A stretch of DNA of 64,000 nt from Dietzia aurantiaca (lineage in GTDB: Bacteria; Actinomycetota; Actinomycetes; Mycobacteriales; Mycobacteriaceae): NCBI RefSeq assembly GCF_021033825.1, contig NZ_JAIFXZ010000015.1:1-64000 (forward strand). The letters run 5' to 3'. The position numbers were made by a program, and so were the translations under genes. Shown here in pieces: positions 9,308 to 19,881 of the stretch (its first letter is position 1; every line of letters starts with the position of its first letter). The notes under the pieces were generated by a model. The model searched no databases. It saw only the letters and a list, made by a program, of their open reading frames with translations, and was not told the DNA's origin.

Positions 9308-9347
9308 CTGCCTCCCGGCGGGCGCGTCGGCGTGGGCCGGGAGGCAG
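9308..9347 (-). terminator. Stem-loop terminator downstream of purD
   Basis: A perfect 12-bp inverted repeat (CTGCCTCCCGGC, 9308-9319, pairing with 9336-9347) with a 16-nt loop lies 18 bp beyond the purD stop codon on the minus strand. The rest of 9073-9364 holds the promoter region of the metallophosphoesterase gene. Confidence 0.6.
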
Positions 9348-9364
9348 CCAGGAGTCACCAGGGA

Positions 9365-10621
<1,257 letters not shown>

Positions 10622-10652
10622 AGCGCCTACAGTAGCGCCGCGACCTCGACGC

Positions 10653-10699
10653 CCTGCCCGGGCCCGGCCGGTTCGCCCCGCGATCCGGGACCGGGCAGG
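10653..10699 (-). terminator. Long stem-loop terminator after the TetR gene
   Basis: Two 15-nt arms (CCTGCCCGGGCCCGG at 10653-10667 and CCGGGACCGGGCAGG at 10685-10699) pair with one mismatch. The hairpin begins 1 bp past the TetR stop codon and separates it from purD. Confidence 0.6.
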
Positions 10700-10700
10700 T

Positions 10701-11435
10701 TCAGATCCGCGCGTCGGTGATGATCCCGGCAGGCAGGTCGACTGCTGCCCGGGCCTGGATGGCCCGCTCGGTGAGCAGGTCCGTCAGGCACAGGTCGAGG
10801 GTGCGCGCGATCGCCTGATCAGCGCTCTCGGTGTCCATGGGGTGGACCCCGAACATCGCCTGCGCACTCAGCCCGTCGATCGCCGCCCACATGGCCCGCT
10901 GGCCGTCGAGCCGCAGCCCGGGAAGGAAGGCCCCCTCGTCGATACCGCGGTCGACGATGTCCTGCATGACCTCGCGCACCGACATGCCCGACTCGGCGAC
11001 GACGGACGAGACCCCGAGGGTCTCGAGCATCATCCGCGCCCAGGCGGGCTCGTCGACGGCGAAACCGACGACCGCGATCGCGGCGTTGCGCAGGTCGATG
11101 TAGGCGGCCAGCACGGGATCGGTCGTCGCCGTCGTCGGCTCGATCGCGGCGATACGGTCACGCATCGCGGCGAAGCCTCGCCCCGAGACCTCTTCGACCA
11201 ACTGCTGACGGTTGGCGAAATGCCGGTAGGCGGCCGTTGCCGAGACACCGATCCGGGGGGCGATCTCGCGCAGTACGATCGCCTTCTCACCGGATTCTCG
11301 GGCCCGGGTCGTGGCCTCGAGGATGATGGCGTTGCGCAGGTCCCCGTGGTGGTAGGACTTCTTCTTGCCGCCGCCCTCGTTCACTGGAGCCGCCTTCGCG
11401 GCGTCCGCCGCTGTGGGAACTTGAGCCTCGATCAT
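10701..11435 (-). CDS. TetR/AcrR-family transcriptional regulator
   Basis: A 244-residue DNA-binding regulator. After a low-complexity N-terminal tail ([14 protein letters not shown]) comes a typical TetR helix-turn-helix around residues 45-75, including [21 protein letters not shown] helical ligand and dimerisation domain follows. The ATG at 11435 is preceded by AAGGAG at 9 nt; the longer open frame upstream is not needed. It is divergent from the HIT gene across a 127-bp region containing ACAA...TTGT ends (about 11492-11513) that could be an imperfect operator, which I rate as weak. Its inducer and targets are unknown. It is not KstR. Confidence 0.85.
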   Translation of the reverse strand: MIEAQVPTAADAAKAAPVNEGGGKKKSYHHGDLRNAIILEATTRARESGEKAIVLREIAPRIGVSATAAYRHFANRQQLVEEVSGRGFAAMRDRIAAIEPTTATTDPVLAAYIDLRNAAIAVVGFAVDEPAWARMMLETLGVSSVVAESGMSVREVMQDIVDRGIDEGAFLPGLRLDGQRAMWAAIDGLSAQAMFGVHPMDTESADQAIARTLDLCLTDLLTERAIQARAAVDLPAGIITDARI

Positions 11436-11562
11436 TGCGACGCTCCTTCTCTTCGCTGTGACATGCGACCTCCGCCCGTGAGCGGGGCCATACAAAACCA
11501 TTAGACCACTTGTTGCCACGACGACGCCGAAACCGCGGGCGAGGGTCCGTAGGCTGGCATTC

Positions 11563-11991
11563 ATGTCGACGGTATTCAGCAAGATCATCGCCGGTGAGCT
11601 ACCGGGCCGGTTCATCTGGCAGGACCCGGAGGTGGTCGCCTTCCTGACCATCGCGCCGGTCGCGCCCGGGCACACCCTCGTCGTTCCGCGGGCCGAGGTG
11701 GACCGCTGGACCGACCTCGAGCCCGCGTTGCTGACGCGTCTGAACGAGGTCGCACAGGCCGTGGGTAAGGCCGTGCTGAGCGGGTTCGGTGCGTCCCGCG
11801 CGGGCTACCTCATCGCCGGTTTCGAGGTCCCGCACACGCACATCCACGTCTTCCCCGCGAACGACATGTCCGGTTTCGACCTGTCGCTGGCCGACCCCGA
11901 CGCCCCGGCCGAGAAGTCGGACGCCGCCGCCGAGACCCTCCGCCGGGCACTGCGCGAGCTGGGCTACGGCGGGTTCGTCCCCGAGGCCTGA
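11563..11991 (+). CDS. HIT-family nucleotide hydrolase/transferase
   Basis: A 142-residue histidine-triad protein with the motif HTHIHVFP (H91, H93, H95). It would bind nucleotides and hydrolyse a phosphoramidate or adenylate such as AMP-amino acid adducts. N-terminal FSKIIAGELP is typical of HIT proteins of the HinT branch, and length fits. It starts at the ATG following a divergent TetR gene. No operon partner is evident; the downstream genes are on the other strand. Confidence 0.9.
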   Translation: MSTVFSKIIAGELPGRFIWQDPEVVAFLTIAPVAPGHTLVVPRAEVDRWTDLEPALLTRLNEVAQAVGKAVLSGFGASRAGYLIAGFEVPHTHIHVFPANDMSGFDLSLADPDAPAEKSDAAAETLRRALRELGYGGFVPEA

Positions 11992-12002
11992 GCCCCGAGC
12001 GC

Positions 12003-12395
12003 TCAGTGCCCGAGCGCGTCGGTGACGATCCTCATGTCCTGGTAGTCGACCCACCGGCACACCAGCCCGTCGCGGAACTCGAAGAACGCGCCCACCTCGA
12101 GCGCGAGGACCCGGCCCCCGATGGTGAGATGGGTGGTCCGGTTGAGCGCCGCGGTGTCCCCGGCGGCCAGGACGTGGTGGATCGTCACACTGACGTCGGT
12201 CGAGACCTCGCCGTTGAACTCGATGACGTGCCGCAGCCCCTCGTGCCCGTGCACGGTCTGGATCCCCTCGATCCGCAGCTCCAGGTCGGGCGTGCAGCAC
12301 GCGGCGGCCGCCTCGTAGTTCCCCGAGAACGCGGCGTCGACGAGCGCGCGCGCCACCTCGGCGGGCCCGCGCCCGGACATCTCCCGGTCACTCAT
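12003..12395 (-). CDS. NTF2-like/SnoaL-type protein (limonene-epoxide-hydrolase-like)
   Basis: A 130-residue single-domain protein with the NTF2-like pattern: an N-terminal helix pair (ARALVDAAFSGNYEAAAACC), a mid-strand HGHEGLRHVI, and closing strands FFEFRDGLVCRWVDYQDM. Proteins of this fold can be small-molecule isomerases, cyclases or hydrolases, or non-enzymatic. The ATG at 12395 has AAGGAG 7 nt upstream. It follows a paralogue at 12414 by 18 bp on the same strand, so the two may form a heterodimer or a duplicated pair. Function is unknown. Confidence 0.7.
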   Translation of the reverse strand: MSDREMSGRGPAEVARALVDAAFSGNYEAAAACCTPDLELRIEGIQTVHGHEGLRHVIEFNGEVSTDVSVTIHHVLAAGDTAALNRTTHLTIGGRVLALEVGAFFEFRDGLVCRWVDYQDMRIVTDALGH

Positions 12396-12413
12396 CCCTC
12401 GCTCCTTCGTCCA

Positions 12414-12788
12414 CTACCCGGCGACCGCGTCGAGGGACTCCATGCTCTTGTAGTCCGACCACCGCGTGACCAGCCCGTCCTCGACCTCCACGAACGAGCA
12501 CCCGCGGATCTCGATCCCGCCACCGGGCAGCAGGTACCGCTCGATCCGACGCAGGGCCACCACGCCGCCGGACTCCAGGACCTCCCCCTCAACGGCGACC
12601 TCGAGGATCCCGGACAGCCTGTCGAAATCCGAGACGATGTCGCGGATCCCCTGGTGACCGGAATAGTGACGTACCTGCCCCGTGGTGTAGACAATGGACG
12701 ACGACGACAACGCGATCGCTGTGTCCGCGTCACCCGAGACGACGGCCCTCATCCAGGCTGTGGCGATATCAGTGGCCGACTGGTCCAT
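12414..12788 (-). CDS. NTF2-like/SnoaL-type protein, tandem paralogue
   Basis: A 124-residue protein related to its downstream neighbour. Matching elements are HYSGHQGIRDIV, SFVEVEDGLVTRWSDYKSM and the C-terminal DAVAG/DALGH. The start is uncertain: the ATG at 12788 aligns best with the paralogue, while an in-frame GTG at 12827 would add 13 residues. It opens a two-gene minus-strand unit divergent from the small gene at 12897. Function is not assignable. Confidence 0.65.
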   Translation of the reverse strand: MDQSATDIATAWMRAVVSGDADTAIALSSSSIVYTTGQVRHYSGHQGIRDIVSDFDRLSGILEVAVEGEVLESGGVVALRRIERYLLPGGGIEIRGCSFVEVEDGLVTRWSDYKSMESLDAVAG

Positions 12789-12896
12789 CTCGGGCCCCGC
12801 TCCCTGGATATGGTCGATGCTCGTCACACTTCAGCAGTACCCGATTCGAGCATTGATGAGAGCATCCTACCCGCCGACCTCCGAGGTACCTCTACT

Positions 12897-13166
12897 ATGA
12901 CCTCCCGACCTCAGGACATCTACCCGCAGATGGGCGAAATCGCCAGAGCAATAGCGGTTCTCGCCGACGATCTCGCGCTCATTCGCGCCACGAGCGAAAC
13001 CTGGGACCCAGCTGAACTGCGGGTCGATTCCGGCTCCTCATGGTCGACCGACGAATCACTGGCGGCCGCGCTCGGCGACCTCGCCGGGGCCGAGGAGGCA
13101 CTGCGCGCGGCGCGGGGCCGCATCGAAGGCGCGTGGGCCGCGATGGGCAGGCTCGCCTCGGACTGA
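12897..13166 (+). CDS. Small hypothetical protein, 89 aa
   Basis: A short acidic and alanine-rich protein. An N-terminal helix (MGEIARAIAVLADDLALIRA) is followed by a Ser/Thr/Glu-rich middle and a second amphipathic helix (EEALRAARGRIEGAWAAMGR). No signal peptide or membrane segment is seen. The ATG at 12897 has GAGG about 11 nt upstream. It could be a helical partner or regulatory protein. It is divergent from the two NTF2-like genes. I do not recognise a family. Confidence 0.55.
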   Translation: MTSRPQDIYPQMGEIARAIAVLADDLALIRATSETWDPAELRVDSGSSWSTDESLAAALGDLAGAEEALRAARGRIEGAWAAMGRLASD

Positions 13167-13167
13167 C

Positions 13168-13551
13168 CTACTGCCGGGCGAGCAGCCCGATCTCCCGGCC
13201 GTCGATATCGAAGATCGTCATCTCGCCGCCGTCCACCGTGCCGGTGTGCAGGCGCCTGAGCCAGTCGTCGACATCGAGGCACGCCATCATCGTGGTGGCC
13301 ACCCCCACGAACTCGACCGTCTGGCCCTCGGCCACCCAGGTGCCCATGAGGCGGTTGCAGCCGTCGGAGCCGGACAGCCGGCCGTCCTCGCCGAGGTCCA
13401 GGTGGGGGCCGTCAGGCGCTCCCCAGAGGCCGACGGGAGAGGGCCCCTTCGGCGGGTCGAACGAGGCGCATCCGGAGAGCGGGACCATGCCCCCGAGTAT
13501 GACCGCGGCGCCGGCCACGATTGCGCGCTTCATCGGAACTGCGCGCTTCAT
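13168..13551 (-). CDS. META-domain lipoprotein
   Basis: A 127-residue lipoprotein. A signal peptide with lipobox LSGC precedes one META domain with the hallmark SDGCNRLMGTW and a later MMACLD motif. META proteins (HslJ-like) are periplasmic or surface proteins of unclear function linked to stress. The ATG at 13551 has AGGAG at 5-9 nt. A second in-frame ATG (13533) results from an 18-bp tandem duplication and lacks its own Shine-Dalgarno sequence. The gene converges on the small gene at 12897, with a 1-bp gap, and follows the tRNA. Confidence 0.8.
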   Translation of the reverse strand: MKRAVPMKRAIVAGAAVILGGMVPLSGCASFDPPKGPSPVGLWGAPDGPHLDLGEDGRLSGSDGCNRLMGTWVAEGQTVEFVGVATTMMACLDVDDWLRRLHTGTVDGGEMTIFDIDGREIGLLARQ

Positions 13552-13557
13552 CGGAAC
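13522..13557 (-). repeat. 18-bp direct tandem duplication over the start codon
   Basis: The 18-mer tgcgcgcttcatcggaac occurs twice head to tail (13522-13539 and 13540-13557). It duplicates the codons MKRA-VP at the start of the META lipoprotein and gives it two in-frame start codons. Confidence 0.9.
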
Positions 13558-13594
13558 TCCTGTCCCCTGCCGCCGGTACGGCCACCGGCACGAG

Positions 13595-13667
13595 AGCTGG
13601 AGACGAGACTTGAACTCGCAACCGCCCGATTACAAGTCGGGTGCGCTACCAATTGCGCCACTCCAGC
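13595..13667 (-). tRNA. tRNA-Thr (anticodon TGT)
   Basis: A 73-nt cloverleaf on the minus strand. The acceptor stem GCTGGAG/CTCCAGC pairs perfectly. The D-arm is GCGC...GCGC, the anticodon stem CCCGA/TCGGG encloses loop CTTGTAA (anticodon TGT, reads ACA), and the T-arm is GCGAG-TTCAAGT-CTCGT. The discriminator base is T, and no 3' CCA is encoded. Confidence 0.93.
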
Positions 13668-13802
13668 ATGACCTTCGACCACGCGACGGACACCCGGAAC
13701 CCCGGGCGGGAAGCCCGGCGGGTACGACCCCGTCGCGTACTCGGCGATCGGGGATCATCCTAACCTGACCACCGCCGCCGCTCCCGACTACCGTGTCACT
13801 AC

Positions 13803-15185
13803 GTGGAGACCCGCGACGCCCTTTCCCGGTTCACCCGCCCACTGGCGTGGCTGGGTGTCCGCAAGTCCGCGATGGATCTTGCGGTGGAGCCGCCGCTGTC
13901 GCCCATGGCGCCGGTGGATCTCGACGACGACGGCGCCGTCACCGACGTACTCAACCTCGCCCTGGAGATCGGCGGGATCCTGTTGTCCTCCGGTGAGGGC
14001 GCGGCCGACACGGTCGCGCAGGCCGAGTCCGTGGCCGCGGCGTTCGGTCTTCCCGGCGCGACGGTCGAGGTGACGTTCACGTCGTTGACGATCGGCGTGA
14101 ACCGTCGGCGCGGTCGTCCGCCGCTGTCGGTCATCCGGGTGGTCAACTACCGCACGGTCGATATGACCCGGGTGACACGCGTCGCCCGGCTGATCGACCT
14201 CATCGTGCGCCGCCAGCTCACCGTGGACCAGGCCACGGCGGAGGTCGAGAAGATCATCGAATCCCCGCACCCGCACTCGTTCCGGGTGGCCGTGTTGGGC
14301 TGGGCGATGCTGGGGTGCGCGGTCGTCATCCAGCTCGGCGGCACCCCGCTGGCAGGCCTGTTGTCAATGGTGTCGACGTTCGCCCTGATGTACGCCAACC
14401 GCTTCCTCGACGGGATGCGACTGCCGACCTTCTTCCAGCAGGTTGTGGGCGGTTTCATCGCCACCGCCTGGGCACTGGCCGCCTTCGTGCTCGTCGCGGG
14501 CGCGTTCATCGAGATCAGACCGTCCCAACTCGTCGCCGCCGGCATCATCGTCCTCCTCGCCGGACTGACACTCGTCGGCTCGATCGAGGACGCCATCACA
14601 GGCTTCCCCGTCACCTCGGCCGGTCGCGGGGTCGAGACGCTGATCCTCACCGGCGGCGTCCTGGGTGGCATCACCATCGCGCTCGCACTCTTCGGCCGCC
14701 TCGGCTTCTCCCCTCCCCCGATCGACCCCGCGATCCAGGGCGACGCCGCAGTCCACGTGGCGATACTCGCGGCGGGAGTCGGCGCGGCCGGATTCGCGGT
14801 GGCCAGCTACGCCACCGTGCGGGCGACCCTTCTCGCCGCGAGCGTCGGCGCCCTGGGGATGTCGATCTACCAGGCGGTCCTGGGCGCCGGGTTCGACATC
14901 GTGGTGGGATCCGCCCTCGCCGCGTGCGCGATGGGCCTGGTCGGCGGCATCCTCGCCCGTATCGCGACGGTCCCGCCGCTGGTGGTAACCATCGCCGGCA
15001 TCACCCCGTTCCTGCCCGGCCTGTCCGTCTACCGCGGCCTGTCGGCCCTGACGAGCGACCAGACCGGTGTTGGTCTCGGCCTCATGTTCACGGCGCTGGC
15101 GATCGCACTGGCACTGGCCGCCGGCATCGTGTTCGGCGAGTGGATGGCCCGCAATCTCCGCCGGTCGGCAGCCGCCGACCAGTGA
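13803..15185 (+). CDS. ThrE-family threonine/serine exporter
   Basis: A 460-residue inner-membrane protein. The soluble N-terminal half (about 45-165) holds the DUF1212 pattern ILLSSGEGAADTVAQAES and NYRTVDMTRV. It is followed by about ten membrane helices in which the DUF1212 and DUF3815-like halves are fused, as in Corynebacterium glutamicum ThrE. It is expected to export L-threonine and L-serine by proton-motive force. The start is a GTG at 13803; no clear Shine-Dalgarno sequence is seen. It is followed on the same strand by a 60-aa gene and otsA, with 75 bp to the former. Confidence 0.82.
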   Translation: METRDALSRFTRPLAWLGVRKSAMDLAVEPPLSPMAPVDLDDDGAVTDVLNLALEIGGILLSSGEGAADTVAQAESVAAAFGLPGATVEVTFTSLTIGVNRRRGRPPLSVIRVVNYRTVDMTRVTRVARLIDLIVRRQLTVDQATAEVEKIIESPHPHSFRVAVLGWAMLGCAVVIQLGGTPLAGLLSMVSTFALMYANRFLDGMRLPTFFQQVVGGFIATAWALAAFVLVAGAFIEIRPSQLVAAGIIVLLAGLTLVGSIEDAITGFPVTSAGRGVETLILTGGVLGGITIALALFGRLGFSPPPIDPAIQGDAAVHVAILAAGVGAAGFAVASYATVRATLLAASVGALGMSIYQAVLGAGFDIVVGSALAACAMGLVGGILARIATVPPLVVTIAGITPFLPGLSVYRGLSALTSDQTGVGLGLMFTALAIALALAAGIVFGEWMARNLRRSAAADQ

Positions 15186-15260
15186 CGTAGGATCGCAAAG
15201 AGGACTTCCGCGCCCCACGCCGGGCGTCGGCGGTCCGACCCCGACCACAGGAGGACATCG

Positions 15261-15443
15261 ATGGCAGCCGCCGCCGACAGCAAAGAGACCGAGATCGACG
15301 ACCTGGAGCCGGTCGCAGACGAGACCGCGGACCAGGCCCGCCTCGTCGTGGCCTCCTATGCCAAAGACGCCGAGGAGTGCCGCATGCTCCTCGACATGCT
15401 CGGCATCGGCCCCGAGACGCCCGAGCCTGCTGTCGCCGAGTAA
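15261..15443 (+). CDS. Small acidic protein, 60 aa, upstream of otsA
   Basis: A short acidic protein ([16 protein letters not shown]) with a helical C-terminal half containing [14 protein letters not shown]. It has an excellent Shine-Dalgarno sequence (AGGAGG, 6 nt before the ATG). No signal or membrane segment is present. It lies 56 bp before otsA on the same strand, so it is probably cotranscribed with it. Function is unknown. Confidence 0.7.
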   Translation: MAAAADSKETEIDDLEPVADETADQARLVVASYAKDAEECRMLLDMLGIGPETPEPAVAE

Positions 15444-15499
15444 GCGGCAGCAGCTCAGCGAGCGCAGTACCCGACGGTGACCGGACAGGGAGCAGACGA

Positions 15500-16948
<1,449 letters not shown>

Positions 16949-16979
16949 GTCACAGGACCGGTCTCTCCGGGCGCCCGCG

Positions 16980-17924
16980 TCACAGGGCGTTGAGCTTGGC
17001 CAGCTTCCAGGTGTCGCCCTCGCGCTTCATCTCCAGACTCAGCCGCGACGCCGAACTGGCGGCCTCGGGGGCATCCTTCGTGGAGACCATGCGGTTGAGC
17101 ATGACCAGCACGGTGACGTTGTCCTGGTCGACCACGTCCTGCGGTGCGGCGGCGGCGACGGTCGCATAGACCGTGGCCTCCTGCTGCTTGGCCGCCGAGG
17201 CGACCGTCGGCATGGACTGCTCCACGAACTCGCCGAGCGCCGGCTCGGTGAGGCCGGGTCGCACGGCGGCGAGGTCCGTGTCGACGGTGCGGTGGTCGTA
17301 GGTGAACATCTGGGTGGCGATCTCACGCGCCGCGTCGGTCGCCGCGGTCGGCGCGTTCGCGATCTGTTCCTCGGCCGCCGTGGCCTCGCGGGCCTCGACG
17401 TACCGCCAGGTGGCCAACCCCGCGACGACGACGAGGACCACCGACACCGCCGCCAGAATTCTGGTCAGCGCCCGCTGGCGGGCCGGGTCCATCGGTTCGC
17501 GGGCCGGGGTGTCCCGCACGTTCGCCGTGTGGCCCGCCGGGTCAGCGGAGTCGCCGGGCGTTGCGGCTGCCGCCGGGGTGGATGCGGACGGGGTGGCGGC
17601 TGCCGGAGTGGTCGCTGCGCCCGCAGCCGTGGCGGCGACGCCTGCCGCGCCGGGAGACGCCTCCATTCCCTCGAAGAGGCCGCCGGCTCGTGCCGCCTCC
17701 ATCGCACGCTGGCGCGCGGCATCGGCCTTGCGCTGGGCTCGAGCTGCACGCTCGGCCTCGCGCTGGGCGCGACGGGCCGCGCGGACGTTCGTCTCGGGAG
17801 CAGAACGCTCGGATGCACTGCTCTCGGCTGCGCTGCCCTCGGCCGCGCCGGGGTCACGGTTGCTGCTCACGGATGTGATGTCTCCGGCCTCGTTCTCGGT
17901 CGCTTTGTCCTCTGCCTCACTCAT
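16980..17924 (-). CDS. mam4B: Mce4-associated membrane protein (second of two)
   Basis: A 314-residue protein and the last gene of the mce4 operon. It has a charged, Ala/Arg-rich, probably coiled-coil N-terminus (about 48-80), a Pro/Ala/Thr-rich linker, one membrane helix (154-174), and an NTF2-like extracytoplasmic domain (about 185-310) typical of Mce-associated proteins. It corresponds in position to Rv3492c. Such proteins stabilise or assemble Mce complexes. The ATG at 17924 overlaps the upstream stop (ATGA), which indicates translational coupling. Confidence 0.82.
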   Translation of the reverse strand: MSEAEDKATENEAGDITSVSSNRDPGAAEGSAAESSASERSAPETNVRAARRAQREAERAARAQRKADAARQRAMEAARAGGLFEGMEASPGAAGVAATAAGAATTPAAATPSASTPAAAATPGDSADPAGHTANVRDTPAREPMDPARQRALTRILAAVSVVLVVVAGLATWRYVEAREATAAEEQIANAPTAATDAAREIATQMFTYDHRTVDTDLAAVRPGLTEPALGEFVEQSMPTVASAAKQQEATVYATVAAAAPQDVVDQDNVTVLVMLNRMVSTKDAPEAASSASRLSLEMKREGDTWKLAKLNAL

Positions 17925-18463
17925 GGGATGAAGTTCACCCCCGACACCTTCATCACGCCGTCGTCGTGGCGGTTCACCGTGACACGGACGCGGTACTGGC
18001 GGTCCTGGTCCTCCTCGGACTTGGGATTGCCGATGGTCTGGTCGATGGCCATGATCACCTCGGCTCTATCGGGATAGGAGTGCTCGACCGCCGCCGCGGA
18101 CACCGCGCCGTCGGCCACAACGTTGGTGGTGGTGACGACGTCCTCGTACGAGTCGCGGCGCGGAGCGAACTGCTCGGAGAAGTCGCCCTCGATGAGTCCG
18201 ACGATCTCGTCCACATCCTCCGACAGCGTCTCCTGCCGGATGGTCATGAGCTTGGTCATGACGTCGGTCGCGAAATCACGGTAGGACGCGTCGAGCTCCG
18301 CGGAGGAGGCGCGGTCGGCACGGACGGTGGCCGCCTCGTTCCGCTCACTCACCCACAGCCCTGCCGCGACGACCGCCGCGACGAGGCACAGGGCCGCGAT
18401 CACCGAAACCACGATCAGTCCGGTCCGCCCACCGTCGGTGGGGGTCTGGTCAGACTGTGGCAC
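17921..18463 (-). CDS. mam4A: Mce4-associated membrane protein (first of two)
   Basis: A 180-residue protein with one membrane helix (about 15-38) and an extracytoplasmic NTF2-like domain that shares its layout with the next gene. It corresponds to Rv3493c. The GTG start at 18463 overlaps the mce4F stop by 1 nt and its own stop overlaps the next ATG. This fits an accessory subunit of the Mce4 importer rather than an enzyme. Confidence 0.82.
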   Translation of the reverse strand: MPQSDQTPTDGGRTGLIVVSVIAALCLVAAVVAAGLWVSERNEAATVRADRASSAELDASYRDFATDVMTKLMTIRQETLSEDVDEIVGLIEGDFSEQFAPRRDSYEDVVTTTNVVADGAVSAAAVEHSYPDRAEVIMAIDQTIGNPKSEEDQDRQYRVRVTVNRHDDGVMKVSGVNFIP

Positions 18464-19881
18464 TAGGTCACTCCGTTCGTCAGGATGTCAGCCAGGTCGG
18501 CGTCCGCGGCGAGCCTGCTCTCGGTACCGAGGTTCAGCTGACGATACGTCTTGCCGTCGGCACCGAAGTACTCGCCCGTCTCGGCGTCGTACACCGCGGC
18601 GGAGGTGCGGATCTCCGGCTCGCCCGAGGTGGACGACGGCACGACGTCGTAGGCGTTGGGGTTGTTGCCCGGAGGGCCTACCTCGCTGGTGTTGGGCGGA
18701 TTGGTGCCCTCGGGAACATAGTTGTTGGCGCGGCACTCCTCGGGGGAGGCGCCACGACGGCCCGGGATCTCCATGCACGGCAGGTTACGGGCGCCGCGGG
18801 CGGTGGTCTGGGAGTCCATCGGAACCTTGCAATAGATCCCGTTGATCAGCGGCGGCACCGACAGGTCCGCCGGCGACCGGCGCTGGTCGGCGGGGAGAAA
18901 GCCCGTCGTGCACGGCGGGGTCTCGTTGATCTGCAGGTTGAAGTCGACCTTGATCTCGCCGGTGTCCTTGGCGCCGTTGATCGCGGTGAGTAGCGACGAC
19001 ACGAGCGCCGGGTAGATCACCAGCAGCTGCTCGATCGAACGGTTGTAGACCACGCCGACCTCGCCCACGCTGACCAGATTGGCCACGAGCACGGGCATGG
19101 TGGGCTGCAGCTCGTTGAGCACCTTGGTGGCCCGGCCCAGGGCGTCCGGCCCGCGCTGGATCAACGACGTCACCTGGGGTTCGTTCTCGCGCAGCTGATC
19201 GGTGATGTCGGCGATGTTCCGGGTCCACGCGCGGATCGAGTCGGACGAGCGCAACTGCGAGTCGAGCACAGGCTCGGCATCCTCGATGAGCTGACGCGTG
19301 ACCCCCGAGTTGCGCTGGGCCTCCTCTAGCAGCAGCTGCGCGGAGTCCAGGAACTGCTGCAGGTCGCGGGCCGATCCGTTGAACGCGTCGAACGACTCGG
19401 AGATGACGCGCCGCATCTTGGCGTCGTCGATCGACGCCATGAGCACGGTGGCCTGGTCGAGGACCGGGCCGATGCTCTGCGGCATGTCGACGCGGTCCTC
19501 GCCGATCACGGTGCCGTCGGCCAAGCGACCCTCCGGCTTCCCTTCGGGCACGAACTCGACGAACTGCTCGCCCACCGCGGACACACTTCGGATCTCGGCA
19601 CGGACGTTCTCGGGCACGTCGGCACCCGAGTCGAAGTGCAGCTCGGCAACGACCATGCCGGGCTTGAGCGTCACGGAGTCCACGCGGCCGATGGTCTTGC
19701 CGAGATAGGAGACGTTGGAGTTCTGGTACAGACCGCCGGTGTCAGGCATCTCCAAGGCGACATCCGTGCGCTGCCAGCCGAGCGCACGAGGCAGCTGGAG
19801 ATACACCACCGACATGACCAGCAACGCCACGACGGTGACCACAGAGAAGATCGTCAGCTGGATCTTCACGAGCCTGGTCAT
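18463..19881 (-). CDS. mce4F: Mce-family protein Mce4F
   Basis: A 472-residue MlaD/Mce subunit. It has an N-terminal anchor helix (about 8-30), an MCE domain (about 38-115, with GLYQNSNVSYLGKTIGRV), a long helical stretch and a Pro/Asn-rich C-terminal tail of about 120 residues. Six such subunits (A-F) form the hexameric lipid-channel assembly of the importer. It is the sixth mce gene of the operon, with a 4-bp ATGA overlap with mce4E. Paired cysteines lie in the region following PPCTTGF. Confidence 0.93.
   Translation of the reverse strand: MTRLVKIQLTIFSVVTVVALLVMSVVYLQLPRALGWQRTDVALEMPDTGGLYQNSNVSYLGKTIGRVDSVTLKPGMVVAELHFDSGADVPENVRAEIRSVSAVGEQFVEFVPEGKPEGRLADGTVIGEDRVDMPQSIGPVLDQATVLMASIDDAKMRRVISESFDAFNGSARDLQQFLDSAQLLLEEAQRNSGVTRQLIEDAEPVLDSQLRSSDSIRAWTRNIADITDQLRENEPQVTSLIQRGPDALGRATKVLNELQPTMPVLVANLVSVGEVGVVYNRSIEQLLVIYPALVSSLLTAINGAKDTGEIKVDFNLQINETPPCTTGFLPADQRRSPADLSVPPLINGIYCKVPMDSQTTARGARNLPCMEIPGRRGASPEECRANNYVPEGTNPPNTSEVGPPGNNPNAYDVVPSSTSGEPEIRTSAAVYDAETGEYFGADGKTYRQLNLGTESRLAADADLADILTNGVT

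Noticed and set aside
11492-11513. ACAA...TTGT as a TetR operator
   Set aside because: Only the four terminal bases pair; the interior does not, so it is mentioned in the TetR entry but not called as a site.
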